Position numbers and translations under genes: made by a program
Assembly: GCF_000429425.1 (NCBI RefSeq)
Contig: NZ_AUBV01000004.1
Coordinates: forward strand, 1 to 64,000
Direction of reading: 5' to 3'
DNA length: 64,000 bases
Source of the DNA: Algoriphagus mannitolivorans DSM 15301
Lineage (GTDB): Bacteria; Bacteroidota; Bacteroidia; Cytophagales; Cyclobacteriaceae
In this document: positions 1 to 8,288 of the stretch, one piece after another
Numbering within the stretch: the first letter of the stretch is position 1
How the letters are laid out: every line of letters begins with the position of its first letter
Notes under the pieces: model-generated
Told to the model about the DNA's origin: nothing
The model's input: only the letters and a program-made list of their open reading frames with translations
The model's database searches: none

Positions 1-332
1 GGGCTCAGAACTTTTTTCCCAGAACATCCTTGAGAATCTTGTTATCTAGGGCCAGCTCCGCGTACATCTGCTTGAGCTTCCGGTTTTCTTCCTCCAGCTC
101 CTTGAGCCGCTTGAGCTCCTGAACTTCAATGCCTCCATACTTCTTTTTCCAGAGATAAAATGTGCCTCGATGGATACCCAATTCCCGGCAGAGTTCATTT
201 ACATCCCTGCCCGATTCATGATCCTTGACTGCCTTGATGATCTGGCTTTCGGTAAATCTTGACTTCTTCATACAGTTTAAAGTTAGTGACTTTGTCGTCT
301 TTTAAACTGTCCAGTTTTTGGGGAAGCTTACA
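1..332 (-). mobile_element. IS3-family insertion sequence, 5' end only (continues beyond the window start)
   Basis: This is the upstream end of an IS3-family element lying on the minus strand. It holds OrfA complete and a terminal region upstream of it. Read on the minus strand, the element appears to begin near 332 with TGTAAGCTTCCCCAAAAACT, which has the TG start and C/A-rich body usual for IS3 inverted repeats. The larger OrfB (DDE integrase) would lie at lower coordinates outside the window, so completeness and the other end cannot be judged. The exact outer border is inferred from the TG/CA rule and no target duplication can be checked. Confidence 0.75.
5..271 (-). CDS. IS3-family transposase OrfA (helix-turn-helix protein)
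   Basis: This 88-residue protein is the usual size for IS3 OrfA. Its N-terminal half is a transposase helix-turn-helix (FTESQIIKAVKDHESGRDV then ELCRELGIHRGTFYLWKKKYGG) that binds the element's ends. The C-terminal half, about residues 50-85, is a leucine-zipper-like coiled coil (LKRLKELEEENRKLKQMYAEL) for dimerisation. The last sense codons before the TGA contain A-AAA-AAG in frame at 17 down to 11, the classical -1 slippage heptamer that lets IS3 elements make an OrfAB fusion transposase. OrfB itself lies outside the window. Confidence 0.9.
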   Translation of the reverse strand: MKKSRFTESQIIKAVKDHESGRDVNELCRELGIHRGTFYLWKKKYGGIEVQELKRLKELEEENRKLKQMYAELALDNKILKDVLGKKF

Positions 333-420
333 AAACCTAACGATCAAGGTAAGGAAATGTTCAGGATTTCTTTTTTATGGAAGAAAAATATGTCCATTTT
401 TAGCTAATAAACCCATTTTC

Positions 421-1746
421 ATGAAGACCATATTAATCCTAGGGGCAGGCAAATCCTCCACTTTTCTCATTGATTATCTGGCTGATTCCTGTGAGCAGAA
501 GGACCGAAGGCTACTTTTGGCAGATATTGAAATTTCTCAGGCAGAGGCTAAGCTTCAAGGTAAAAAAAACACCGAAGCCCGATATTTCAACTCAGAAGAT
601 CCCCAATCGAGGAGAGAATTGATCCAGGAAGCCGACCTGGTAATTTCTATGCTGCCGGCCTTTATGCATCCTTTGGTAGCCCGGGATTGCCTCGAACTGG
701 GCAAGCATTTTTTCAGTGCATCCTACGAAAGTGATGCCATGCGTGAAATGAAGAAGGAAATTGAGGAAAAAGGGCTCTTTTTCTTAAATGAATGCGGCTT
801 GGACCCCGGCATCGATCATATGTCTGCCATGAAAATCATCGATAGCGCTCATGAAAAAGGGGAGGAAATCCTGTCCTTCAAGTCCTATTGCGGTGGCCTA
901 TTGGCCCCCGAGTCCGAGGACAATCCCTGGAAGTATAAATTCACCTGGAATCCCAGAAATGTGGTTTTGGCAGGCCAAGGAACTTCCCGGTATATCGAAA
1001 AAGGGGAACTCAAGTTTATTCCCTACCATCAGTTATTTTCCAGAACCGAAGAATTCCAATTCCCAGGATTGGGGAAATATGAAGGATATCCCAACCGGGA
1101 CTCCCTTTCCTATCGAAAAGTGTACGGACTGGAAAATATACCTACTCTTTTGCGGGGAACTCTGCGCAGATCCGGCTTTTGCAAGGCTTGGAACATTTTT
1201 GTTCTGCTTGGAATGACGGATGATAGCTTTCAAATGGAATTGCCTGAGGGAAGTACCTACAGACATTTTCTGAATGCTTTTTTACCCTGGAGCGAGACTT
1301 TATCCGTGGAGGAAAAACTGGCGGAGATTATTCCAAATTTAGATTTTGAAACTTTTGAGAAGCTGCAGTGGCTTGGATTTTTCGAAGCTAGAAAACTCCC
1401 TAAATGCTCGGGTTCGCCTGCACAAATCCTCCAGGCTATTCTGGAAAAGGACTGGTCCCTTTCTCGGGAAGACAAGGACATGATCGTGATGCGGCATGTT
1501 TTCGAAATCCAAACTGCTAAAGGAGTAAAGAAGCTTCATTCCAGCTTGGCCTATATCGGGCAGGACTCTGTTTATACGGCCATGGCCAAGACGGTTGGAC
1601 TTCCCTTGGCTATTGCTGTAGATATGTTCTTAGAGGAAAAAATCAAACTCTCCGGACTTCACATACCTGTACTGAAAGAGATATACGAGCCGATTCTAAC
1701 AGCTTTGGAAGACTTTGGGATCCAGTTTGAGGAATATGAAGAGTAA
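421..1746 (+). CDS. saccharopine dehydrogenase-like oxidoreductase
   Basis: This 441-residue protein opens with a Rossmann nucleotide-binding motif (TILILGAGKSSTFLIDYL, residues 3-20). A saccharopine-dehydrogenase catalytic region follows, with the conserved stretch NECGLDPGIDHMSAMKII around residues 125-142. The length suits the homospermidine/saccharopine dehydrogenase family, NAD(P)-dependent enzymes of lysine metabolism that form or split the glutamate-lysine adduct. The open frame extends upstream to 259, but the Rossmann start at the ATG at 421 shows the true beginning; the upstream part is IS and spacer sequence. The gene stands alone just downstream of the IS end, so the element may have replaced its native promoter. 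The exact substrate cannot be settled from sequence alone. Confidence 0.88.
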   Translation: MKTILILGAGKSSTFLIDYLADSCEQKDRRLLLADIEISQAEAKLQGKKNTEARYFNSEDPQSRRELIQEADLVISMLPAFMHPLVARDCLELGKHFFSASYESDAMREMKKEIEEKGLFFLNECGLDPGIDHMSAMKIIDSAHEKGEEILSFKSYCGGLLAPESEDNPWKYKFTWNPRNVVLAGQGTSRYIEKGELKFIPYHQLFSRTEEFQFPGLGKYEGYPNRDSLSYRKVYGLENIPTLLRGTLRRSGFCKAWNIFVLLGMTDDSFQMELPEGSTYRHFLNAFLPWSETLSVEEKLAEIIPNLDFETFEKLQWLGFFEARKLPKCSGSPAQILQAILEKDWSLSREDKDMIVMRHVFEIQTAKGVKKLHSSLAYIGQDSVYTAMAKTVGLPLAIAVDMFLEEKIKLSGLHIPVLKEIYEPILTALEDFGIQFEEYEE

Positions 1747-1752
1747 ATAAAA

Positions 1753-1839
1753 AGAGACTGACTCAAAGATTCTGATTGCCACACTCTGGCCTACAGAAGT
1801 AACCAGCTGACGCGGGAAGTTCTTTTTGAGACAGTCTCT
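1753..1839. repeat. Long-arm inverted repeat between convergent genes (terminator or small palindromic element)
   Basis: Two 15-base arms, 1753-1767 (AGAGACTGACTCAAA) and 1825-1839 (TTTGAGACAGTCTCT), are reverse complements with one mismatch and are separated by 57 bases. They lie between the convergent ends of the saccharopine dehydrogenase-like gene and the DUF4249 gene, with A and T runs outside the arms, so the structure could terminate both transcripts. The spacer is far longer than a normal terminator loop, which also fits a non-autonomous palindromic repeat. Confidence 0.5.
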
Positions 1840-1851
1840 CTATTTCTCTAA

Positions 1852-2913
1852 TTAAGGTCTCCAGTCTGCAGGAGGATCTACAGTGGTTCCTGGGACCGTA
1901 AGGCAATCATCAGGGATAATGGCCTTGTTTTGCTTGAAGGTCAGATCATCTTTGTCCACATAGATCCTGTGTGTAGATTCGCCGGCGGCGATAAAATAGC
2001 CCAGAACCTTCTCATCCGGATTATCCAAACTGATCATGTTGCCTCGAATATTTGCCGGAGGCGGATCGAAAACAGAACCGCTGATCTCCGCTTGCTGCTT
2101 GACTAGGCGAAGGAAGCGATAGGCCTCTTGGGTAATTCCCAGCTGTCTTACATCCACCCGGAATTTGTTCACAAACCTCAATCCATCATCCTCGATAAAT
2201 CCCACCGGAACCTGTGTAGTCAGCCCATTGAAATTGTCATCTATTGCCAAAAACAAGCTTTGGTTATTGGTCGCTTCAGTTTTATAACAGACCGCACAGC
2301 AAGCCTTAGGTTGCGGATCTCTTGAAGGATTAGCATCAGAAGGCCTTGGAGTAAATAAATCCGGTCTTGTTTCCAGAATATACACTGAAGTTCCATTTCT
2401 CCAGTAGTAATAATTATTCTGGTCGGCAGGATCATTGACTTCAGCTATCAATTGAATTCCGGATTTTGGATTCCCACCTCCCGGCTGATCGATTGTAACT
2501 GTTCTTACACCTACTTTGGTCAAAGCAGGCACCGACTCAACTCGCTCCGGAAAGGAAGAATAAAGCTTGCCTTCTGAGGTTTGAATGTACAAAGTATAGG
2601 ATTTACCAACTTCGGCGCTGAAGCTGGCCGGGGTAAAATAAGATCCACGTGCGTCATTACTTTCAGTCAGAAAAGTGATCTTTCCCTGATCATCTCTGAC
2701 CACTACCGTAGCTTGAGTGACAGGTCTGATTAAGCCTTGAAAATCACTGCCATAAGTAGCGCTTCGCGTCAGCGTAATGACATGAGGCCCCGGTCCTGAG
2801 GTAATCATACCCTCTACGGTGAGCAACTGCTCCCCTTCGGGCACCTCCACTTGATAGGGCTCAATACAGGCTACCGGGAGTAAAAGGATGATATATATGA
2901 GTCTTTTAAACAT
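1852..2913 (-). CDS. DUF4249 family outer-membrane-associated lipoprotein
   Basis: This 353-residue lipoprotein begins MFKRLIYIILLLPVAC, a short signal peptide whose Cys is the likely lipidation site. The body is beta-rich, with an early LTVEGMITSGPGPHVITLTR segment typical of DUF4249, a family found almost only in Bacteroidota and usually encoded beside a TonB-dependent receptor. Here it starts only 4 bases after the receptor stop codon, so the two are surely cotranscribed and the product probably works as the receptor's surface partner. The frame extends 7 codons further upstream, into the receptor gene, but the signal peptide fixes the start at 2913. A paired-cysteine segment (KACCAVCYKT) lies mid-protein. 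The ligand is unknown. Confidence 0.85.
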   Translation of the reverse strand: MFKRLIYIILLLPVACIEPYQVEVPEGEQLLTVEGMITSGPGPHVITLTRSATYGSDFQGLIRPVTQATVVVRDDQGKITFLTESNDARGSYFTPASFSAEVGKSYTLYIQTSEGKLYSSFPERVESVPALTKVGVRTVTIDQPGGGNPKSGIQLIAEVNDPADQNNYYYWRNGTSVYILETRPDLFTPRPSDANPSRDPQPKACCAVCYKTEATNNQSLFLAIDDNFNGLTTQVPVGFIEDDGLRFVNKFRVDVRQLGITQEAYRFLRLVKQQAEISGSVFDPPPANIRGNMISLDNPDEKVLGYFIAAGESTHRIYVDKDDLTFKQNKAIIPDDCLTVPGTTVDPPADWRP

Positions 2914-2917
2914 GATT

Positions 2918-5320
2918 TCAGAATTTGATTGCATAACTCAAACTAGGAAGAGGCACTCCCAAAATTGCCAATCGGAATGATTGCGGTGGAGATCCTGCCA
3001 CATCGTCAAAGTAAACAGAGAATGGATTCTTTCGGCCGTAAACATTTAGCACTGAAAAGGTCCAATTCCCGTCAAAAAACCGCCCACTGCCTTTCAGCTT
3101 AAAATTAACTGATAGGTCTAATCGGTGGTAATCAGGCAATCGATCCTGATTTCTGCTGTCAAAATAGGCTAGACTATTTCCTGAGTAATCAAACTTGGCT
3201 TGAGGCAAGGTAACCGGTCTGCCCGTGCTATAGCCGAAAGTTGCAGAGATAGAAGTATTGGTGCTGACCTTGTAATTGCCGATTAAAGTAAGATCATGAG
3301 GTTTATCGAAGTTTGATGCATACCAAGCTCCATTGTTGATATTCTCTTCCTCAAAAGGAGTAATGACTCTTCTCAAGGAACGGGAATAGGTGTAAGAAAC
3401 CCATCCGGTCAGTCGACCCAGGTTTTTCTTCACATAAAGTTCTAGACCATAAGACTTCCCTTCAGCTGGGATCAACTCTGTTTCGATATGATTTTGCAAG
3501 ATCAGGTTTGCTCCATCCTTGTACTCCACTACATTTTGAAGGTCTTTGTAATACACCTCTACGGAGGTTTCGAATATGTTGCCTCGGAAATTTTTGTAGA
3601 AACCCAAAGAATACTGATCAGCAATCTGGGGCCCAAGGAAATTATCGCTCAGCTTCCACACATCCGAAGGAGCAATCGTTGCTGTATTGGAAATCAAGTG
3701 GATAAACTGGTACATTTTATTATACCCAGCCTTTACAGAAGTCGACTTGTTGAATGAATACCTGAGGGAGGCTCTTGGCCCAAACCCATCATAAGACTGG
3801 ATTTCTTCACCCTCACCATACTGGGTTTCAGCGATTGCACTTCCGTCAGAAATCGGCTGATTCTCGGCATACTGGCGCACCGTCCTTGCTCCGAAATACT
3901 GATACAGGTCATATCTCAAGCCATAGGAGACCCCTATTTTTTGGCCCAATTCAAATTCATGCTGGAAGTGAGCTGCCATTTCTCTTCCAAACTCATCCTG
4001 GACCTTCCTTGGAAGAATGTCCTCATTTCCAGTTGGGATGAGTTCACCAGGTTGAATCTCCAAATCCTTATAGGCACCACCGATTACAATTTTGTTTGTT
4101 GGGCTGAAATTGTATCCAAAGAATATCTTCCCTCCCAAATCCTTAATGTCCGAATTGATATTGAAGTCATTGATTCCAGAATTATTGAAAATCCCGTAGT
4201 TGTAAAGGGAATAATAACCCAATGCCTCCAGACTTAGCTTATCACTGATTTGACTTTTCCATTGAAAGGAGTGCGCATCGTTTTTCCAGGAAATCGTGGT
4301 GTCCGAGGAGAATGCAAAATCATCGTAGCTGGTGTAATAGCTATAGGTGAATTCGTTTTTATCAGAAACAGGAGCACTGATGATCAAATTCCCATCATAG
4401 AAATTGGCATTGGAATTCCTGAGGGTTGGGTTGCTCATGGATTGAAGCAGCCAATTGATATAAGAGATCCTGAATCCTCCCAGAATTGACACTTTATCTT
4501 TGATCAAAGGTCCATTCAAAGAGATTTTCCCCGAATAATTGCTCACCATCAAATCTGCTCCCCACTTATCGATTCCTCCGGCTTTGGGCAAAATATCCAA
4601 GATTGCAGAGCTTCTTCCCCCAAATCTTGCTGGTACCACCGCCTTGTAAAGGGTCACATCATTCACCACATCTGCGTTGAATGCTGTGAAAAGCCCAAAC
4701 ATGTGGGAAGGATTGTAAATAGGAGCTCCGCCAAACTGAATCAGGTTTTGATCCACTCCACCTCCCCGGACATTCAAACCAGCAGAGGCTTCTCCTACTT
4801 GACTGACACCCGGAAGTGTGGCTAATGATCTCACAATATCCACTTCTCCCATAAAAGGAGGAAGCTCTCGCATCGTGTTCATGCTGATGGTGACGGCCCC
4901 CATATCCGTTGAACGGATATTTTTGTCAGGATCGCGACCGTAAATGACCACGTCATCCAATTCAAAATCTTCCTGGATCATCTTGATGGACATTCGCCCA
5001 TCTCCCACAGCGGTGATCGGATATTCAATCGTCTCATAACCTACATAGCGAAATACAAGGTTGTACTCCGCCCGATCTACAACCAGCTCGAAGTTGCCAT
5101 TCGCATCGGTAATCCGGGTGACATCAATTTCCGGTACTGTAACTGTAGCTCCAACTAAGGCCTCCCCGGTAATGGTATCGATGATTCTTCCGGAGATCCG
5201 AATGCCTTTAAGTTGGCCGACATCCCGACCCACAACCTCCCGTTTGACAGGAGCATTGGTCTGCTGAGCGACCGCTACCTGCCCAAGAAGAACAAAGAAT
5301 ATCAGTAAAAATTTTTTCAT
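2918..5320 (-). CDS. TonB-dependent receptor with carboxypeptidase-like N-terminal domain
   Basis: This 800-residue outer-membrane transporter starts with a signal peptide (MKKFLLIFFVLLGQVAVAQ). A carboxypeptidase regulatory-like domain follows at about residues 40-115 (ISGRIIDTITGEALVGATVT). A plug domain spans roughly 120-235, with the receptor signature NVRGGGVDQNLIQFGGAPIY, and a long beta-barrel ends in the C-terminal aromatic YAIKF expected for BAM-inserted barrels. It is the middle gene of a three-gene operon, 12 bases after the kelch lipoprotein and 4 bases before the DUF4249 lipoprotein. No SusD-type gene is present, so this is not a classical polysaccharide-utilisation pair. It probably imports a large or scarce ligand using TonB energy; the ligand is not evident. 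Confidence 0.92.
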   Translation of the reverse strand: MKKFLLIFFVLLGQVAVAQQTNAPVKREVVGRDVGQLKGIRISGRIIDTITGEALVGATVTVPEIDVTRITDANGNFELVVDRAEYNLVFRYVGYETIEYPITAVGDGRMSIKMIQEDFELDDVVIYGRDPDKNIRSTDMGAVTISMNTMRELPPFMGEVDIVRSLATLPGVSQVGEASAGLNVRGGGVDQNLIQFGGAPIYNPSHMFGLFTAFNADVVNDVTLYKAVVPARFGGRSSAILDILPKAGGIDKWGADLMVSNYSGKISLNGPLIKDKVSILGGFRISYINWLLQSMSNPTLRNSNANFYDGNLIISAPVSDKNEFTYSYYTSYDDFAFSSDTTISWKNDAHSFQWKSQISDKLSLEALGYYSLYNYGIFNNSGINDFNINSDIKDLGGKIFFGYNFSPTNKIVIGGAYKDLEIQPGELIPTGNEDILPRKVQDEFGREMAAHFQHEFELGQKIGVSYGLRYDLYQYFGARTVRQYAENQPISDGSAIAETQYGEGEEIQSYDGFGPRASLRYSFNKSTSVKAGYNKMYQFIHLISNTATIAPSDVWKLSDNFLGPQIADQYSLGFYKNFRGNIFETSVEVYYKDLQNVVEYKDGANLILQNHIETELIPAEGKSYGLELYVKKNLGRLTGWVSYTYSRSLRRVITPFEEENINNGAWYASNFDKPHDLTLIGNYKVSTNTSISATFGYSTGRPVTLPQAKFDYSGNSLAYFDSRNQDRLPDYHRLDLSVNFKLKGSGRFFDGNWTFSVLNVYGRKNPFSVYFDDVAGSPPQSFRLAILGVPLPSLSYAIKF

Positions 5321-5332
5321 AGTTCTTGGGAG

Positions 5333-6793
5333 TTAAATAGCGTTAGGTTCAAATTTATACAGCTCAATCGGCAGGTCACCAAAGACCGAAATTTCCGGAC
5401 TCCTAAGGAAATAGATGGAGCCATTGTATTCAAAATGACCCAGATTGATGCTTTGTGGAAGGCCTGGAATGGTGTTCTTTATTTTCCAGGTGAAGGTGTT
5501 CAAATCCAGTTCGTAAAGATCATTTGCTCTTCTATAAAGACCTACATATGCCTTTGTTCCGAGCACCTGGGCGATTCCATAGCCTTGACCTAAGCTTCCC
5601 GGATAGGTAGTTTTTTTCGTCCAGGCATTCCCGTCAGGATTAAATTCATAAATATCTCCTGTGGAGCTCGCAACATAGATTTTGTTTTGATAGGTAAAGA
5701 ATGGATTCTGGGAACTCAGTCCAACAGGGGCATTTGGTAGCTGAACCCAAGTGTTGGTAGTAGGAGAAAATCTCCACACAGAAGTGGTAGAATTAAGAGT
5801 TCCTCCCATCACGTACAGCATTCCATTTAGCTCCACAGCTACTTGCTCCACACTTACAAAAGGAAGATCTGGAAGTCTGGTGAAAGCACTTCCATCTATT
5901 TTGTAAAAGCTTCTTTCCAAGCTGACAATCTGCCGGTCCACTTCTAAAGCTCCCCCTCCCAAATAGTTGGCGGTGGCAAAGGAATAAGACCTAGGATTAC
6001 CTGGAAATGCAACTTCAGACCAAGTCCCTGTCTGAGGGTTGAATCGCTTAATCTTGGTATAATTTCCTCCTAACCTGATCAGTCCCAATCCTACATGGAA
6101 GCCTGCGGAATTGTAGAAAAATGTAGTGTTGTACACCCTAAAGCTTTCTGGGAAATCGGACACTTTGGTGTATTTCCCGCTTTGATACTCAAATTGCTCT
6201 GCAAACTGAAAGCTTTTCCCCTGCACTTCGATTCGAATCGGAACTAAGGCAGTGCCTCCCGAGGCAGGTACTCTGACCGTAATCCTTGATTCAAATTGGT
6301 TGCTGATCACCTGTGCTTCTTGGGTACCAAAAAAGACTTTACTGCCTTCTGGAATATTTCTTCCAATCAGACTGATGTTGTCCCCTACTTTGGCAAATTT
6401 TGGAGTGAAAGACTCCACCACTGGGGTAAGCATTTGGATCCGAACTGCCTGTCCAGTGATTTCTTGACCTTCGACGACAGAAAAAGCCTTTACCCAATAA
6501 TTCTGGGAGATTTTCAGACCGGAAGTTTCTCCGATAAATCTTCCAGGGCTTTCTTTTGTTCCTAGGGAAATGGTGATTGGTGAGCTAAACGCCTCTGTCT
6601 CAGAAACAATAAATCCGTGATCGCTGGCTAAAACCTCCCGATTGGTAATCAGGCGTCCAGATATCCGGATTTTATCTCCTCCGACGAAAAGAGCGTCTTC
6701 TGTAGTGACGATAATCGGAGTTTCTACCTCGTCAGTACAAGCCCATCCAACCCAGAGCAAGCATAGAATGCTCAAAAACAATAATTTTCGCAT
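5333..6793 (-). CDS. IPT/TIG and kelch-repeat lipoprotein
   Basis: This 486-residue lipoprotein has the signal peptide MRKLLFLSILCLLWVGWAC, with Cys at the lipobox. An immunoglobulin-like region is followed by an IPT/TIG domain around residues 125-205 (VESFTPKFAKVGDNISLIGR). The C-terminal half is a kelch-type beta-propeller, with repeated blades such as LYVMGGTLNSTTSVWRFSPT. It is the first gene of the operon with the TonB receptor and DUF4249 lipoprotein. This order suggests a cell-surface ligand-binding or docking protein for the receptor. The start at 6793 is chosen because the signal peptide begins there; the frame runs 9 codons further. It has a good upstream promoter match. Confidence 0.82.
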   Translation of the reverse strand: MRKLLFLSILCLLWVGWACTDEVETPIIVTTEDALFVGGDKIRISGRLITNREVLASDHGFIVSETEAFSSPITISLGTKESPGRFIGETSGLKISQNYWVKAFSVVEGQEITGQAVRIQMLTPVVESFTPKFAKVGDNISLIGRNIPEGSKVFFGTQEAQVISNQFESRITVRVPASGGTALVPIRIEVQGKSFQFAEQFEYQSGKYTKVSDFPESFRVYNTTFFYNSAGFHVGLGLIRLGGNYTKIKRFNPQTGTWSEVAFPGNPRSYSFATANYLGGGALEVDRQIVSLERSFYKIDGSAFTRLPDLPFVSVEQVAVELNGMLYVMGGTLNSTTSVWRFSPTTNTWVQLPNAPVGLSSQNPFFTYQNKIYVASSTGDIYEFNPDGNAWTKKTTYPGSLGQGYGIAQVLGTKAYVGLYRRANDLYELDLNTFTWKIKNTIPGLPQSINLGHFEYNGSIYFLRSPEISVFGDLPIELYKFEPNAI

Positions 6794-6817
6794 GTAAGGT
6801 GGTAGTTGAATAGGCTC

Positions 6818-6847
6818 CAAAAATAGAAAAAAGGGCTATGAATTCAA
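6818..6847 (-). promoter_or_regulatory. Predicted Bacteroidota-type promoter of the kelch/TonB/DUF4249 operon
   Basis: On the minus strand a -7 element TATTTTTG (6825 to 6818) matches TAnnTTTG and is preceded, after a 19-base spacer, by TTG (6847 to 6845). It lies 24 bases upstream of the first gene of the operon. This is a motif match only. Confidence 0.6.
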
Positions 6848-6907
6848 CTGAGCCAAAGAAATAGGCTGATTTTTTAACCAAAATCAACAATCTTTTTGCT
6901 TCAAGCT

Positions 6908-7615
6908 TCAATAACCCAATAAAAATCCACTGATCAACTGCCGATATTCCTCCGTATAGCTTCCATCAGCATTTTTCAGCACCAAATTTCTCGATTTTGA
7001 TTTTTGCCCAGAAAATGAGAATGCACTGACCTCTCTCAACACCCGGGAATCTTCCCGATCGCGAATGATTACCCGCTCAAACTCATCTAATCCTACCCCT
7101 TTAAATACCCCTCTAAGTTCCTCCATTTGACGAGGAGGAAGGATGATCCAGATTTGTCCATTGGGTTTGAGCAAGGCTTTTGTATTCGTTGCCAAATCAG
7201 CAAATGAAAGCTCATCGGTATGCAAAGCCTTATTCCTTTTGGGGTCGGGGGATTTTAAATGATCTGAAAAATAAGGCGGATTAGACACTATAAGGTCAAA
7301 TTGATCTTCACTGCTATAGTCCTGAAATCTTCCATAAAACAATTCAAGCCGGGATGAAAACGGACTTTCCTCAAAATTCTCCTTCGCCTGCTCGGCAGCA
7401 TCTGAGTCGATCTCCACCGCAATAATGTTGGCTTTAGGAGCTCGCTGGGCCAGCATCAGAGCTACCACGCCTGTTCCTGTGCCGATATCCAGAATATTTT
7501 CCGCCTTCCCACAATCTGTCAAAGCACCCAGCAAAACTGCATCGGTGCTGATTTTCATGGCACAGCGATCTTGGTGGATTTTAAACTGCTGAAACTGAAA
7601 CCAGGAGTTGCCCAT
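6908..7615 (-). CDS. TrmN6-like tRNA1(Val) (adenine-37 N6)-methyltransferase
   Basis: This 235-residue class I SAM-dependent methyltransferase has the SAM-binding motif ILDIGTGTGVVALMLAQRAP around residues 42-61 and the N6-adenine methylase motif NPPYF (LIVSNPPYFSDHLKSPDP) around residues 112-129. The N-terminal phrase IHQDRCAMKISTDAVLLGAL is typical of the YfiC/TrmN6 family, which methylates adenine 37 of tRNA1(Val). Its ATG overlaps the TGA of the upstream UPF0316 gene as TGATG, so the two are translationally coupled. A TTG three bases upstream is an unlikely alternative start. Assignment to TrmN6 rather than another small methyltransferase rests on these motifs. Confidence 0.83.
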   Translation of the reverse strand: MGNSWFQFQQFKIHQDRCAMKISTDAVLLGALTDCGKAENILDIGTGTGVVALMLAQRAPKANIIAVEIDSDAAEQAKENFEESPFSSRLELFYGRFQDYSSEDQFDLIVSNPPYFSDHLKSPDPKRNKALHTDELSFADLATNTKALLKPNGQIWIILPPRQMEELRGVFKGVGLDEFERVIIRDREDSRVLREVSAFSFSGQKSKSRNLVLKNADGSYTEEYRQLISGFLLGY

Positions 7616-8217
7616 CAAGTTCGGGCTTTACTGAAAAGTCTTGACGCCAGATTGGGTTTGTCTTCCCGGAAGTTTAACTCCTCTTCCGAAACTCGCTTGA
7701 CGCTTTCGATGGTATAGAAAGCTTTCTCTTCAATCTTTTTCACCTTCGCAATAAAGTCATGCATCTGATCCCGCTTCATGACGGTAAAAAGTAAATTCAC
7801 CTTTCCATATCGTCCCTCTGCTCCCACACTGGTAAAGCGGAAATTGTGTTCCTTCATGTATTCGATCAGTTCTGGAAGTGGCTTGGGGGTGATCACCCGT
7901 ACCAAAACTCTACCCAGCGCCAATTTTTCATCCAAAGTCATCCCCACATAAGTGCCAGTGGCAAATCCACCAGCATAAGCTAGGTAGGACAGGGGATTAT
8001 TCACATTTTGGAAGATTTGGCCGATGGCCAAAAGCCAAATAAGTGCTTCAAAAAAACCCAGAATGGGGACGATATTTTTCTTTCCGTTCATCATAAACAT
8101 GATGCGGAGCGTATTGATAGAGACATCGCCGATCCTTGCCACAAAGATCAGCAAGGGCATCAGCACATAATTCAATAGGTTTTCTGAGATTCCCAGGTAA
8201 TTAAATAGGTCTTGCAT
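7615..8217 (-). CDS. UPF0316 membrane protein (DUF5698 and DUF2179 domains)
   Basis: This 200-residue protein has three predicted membrane helices in its first 95 residues (for example YVLMPLLIFVARIGDVSINT and IVPILGFFEALIWLLAIGQI). A cytoplasmic C-terminal DUF2179 domain follows around residues 110-175, with the alpha/beta segment HNFRFTSVGAEGRYGKVNLL. This is the UPF0316 (YebE-like) architecture; its biochemical role is unknown. It is first in a two-gene unit with the methyltransferase, whose start overlaps its stop. A -7-like TAATTTTG lies at 8243 to 8236, 18 bases upstream, though no clear -33 box was seen. Confidence 0.85.
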   Translation of the reverse strand: MQDLFNYLGISENLLNYVLMPLLIFVARIGDVSINTLRIMFMMNGKKNIVPILGFFEALIWLLAIGQIFQNVNNPLSYLAYAGGFATGTYVGMTLDEKLALGRVLVRVITPKPLPELIEYMKEHNFRFTSVGAEGRYGKVNLLFTVMKRDQMHDFIAKVKKIEEKAFYTIESVKRVSEEELNFREDKPNLASRLFSKART

Positions 8218-8288
8218 GCTTCAAAAGTTCGAGCACAAAATTACCGCTTTCCCGGGAGAGGAGACAGAGAAAAATAGAATAATCCAGC

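Noticed and set aside
259..420. 54-codon N-terminal extension of the saccharopine dehydrogenase-like protein
   Set aside because: It reads through the IS end and spacer. The Rossmann motif begins immediately after the ATG at 421, so the shorter form is right.
1852..6793. Polysaccharide-utilisation locus (SusCD) interpretation
   Set aside because: There is a SusC-like receptor architecture but no SusD homologue; the lipoproteins are DUF4249 and kelch/IPT. No glycoside hydrolase is adjacent.
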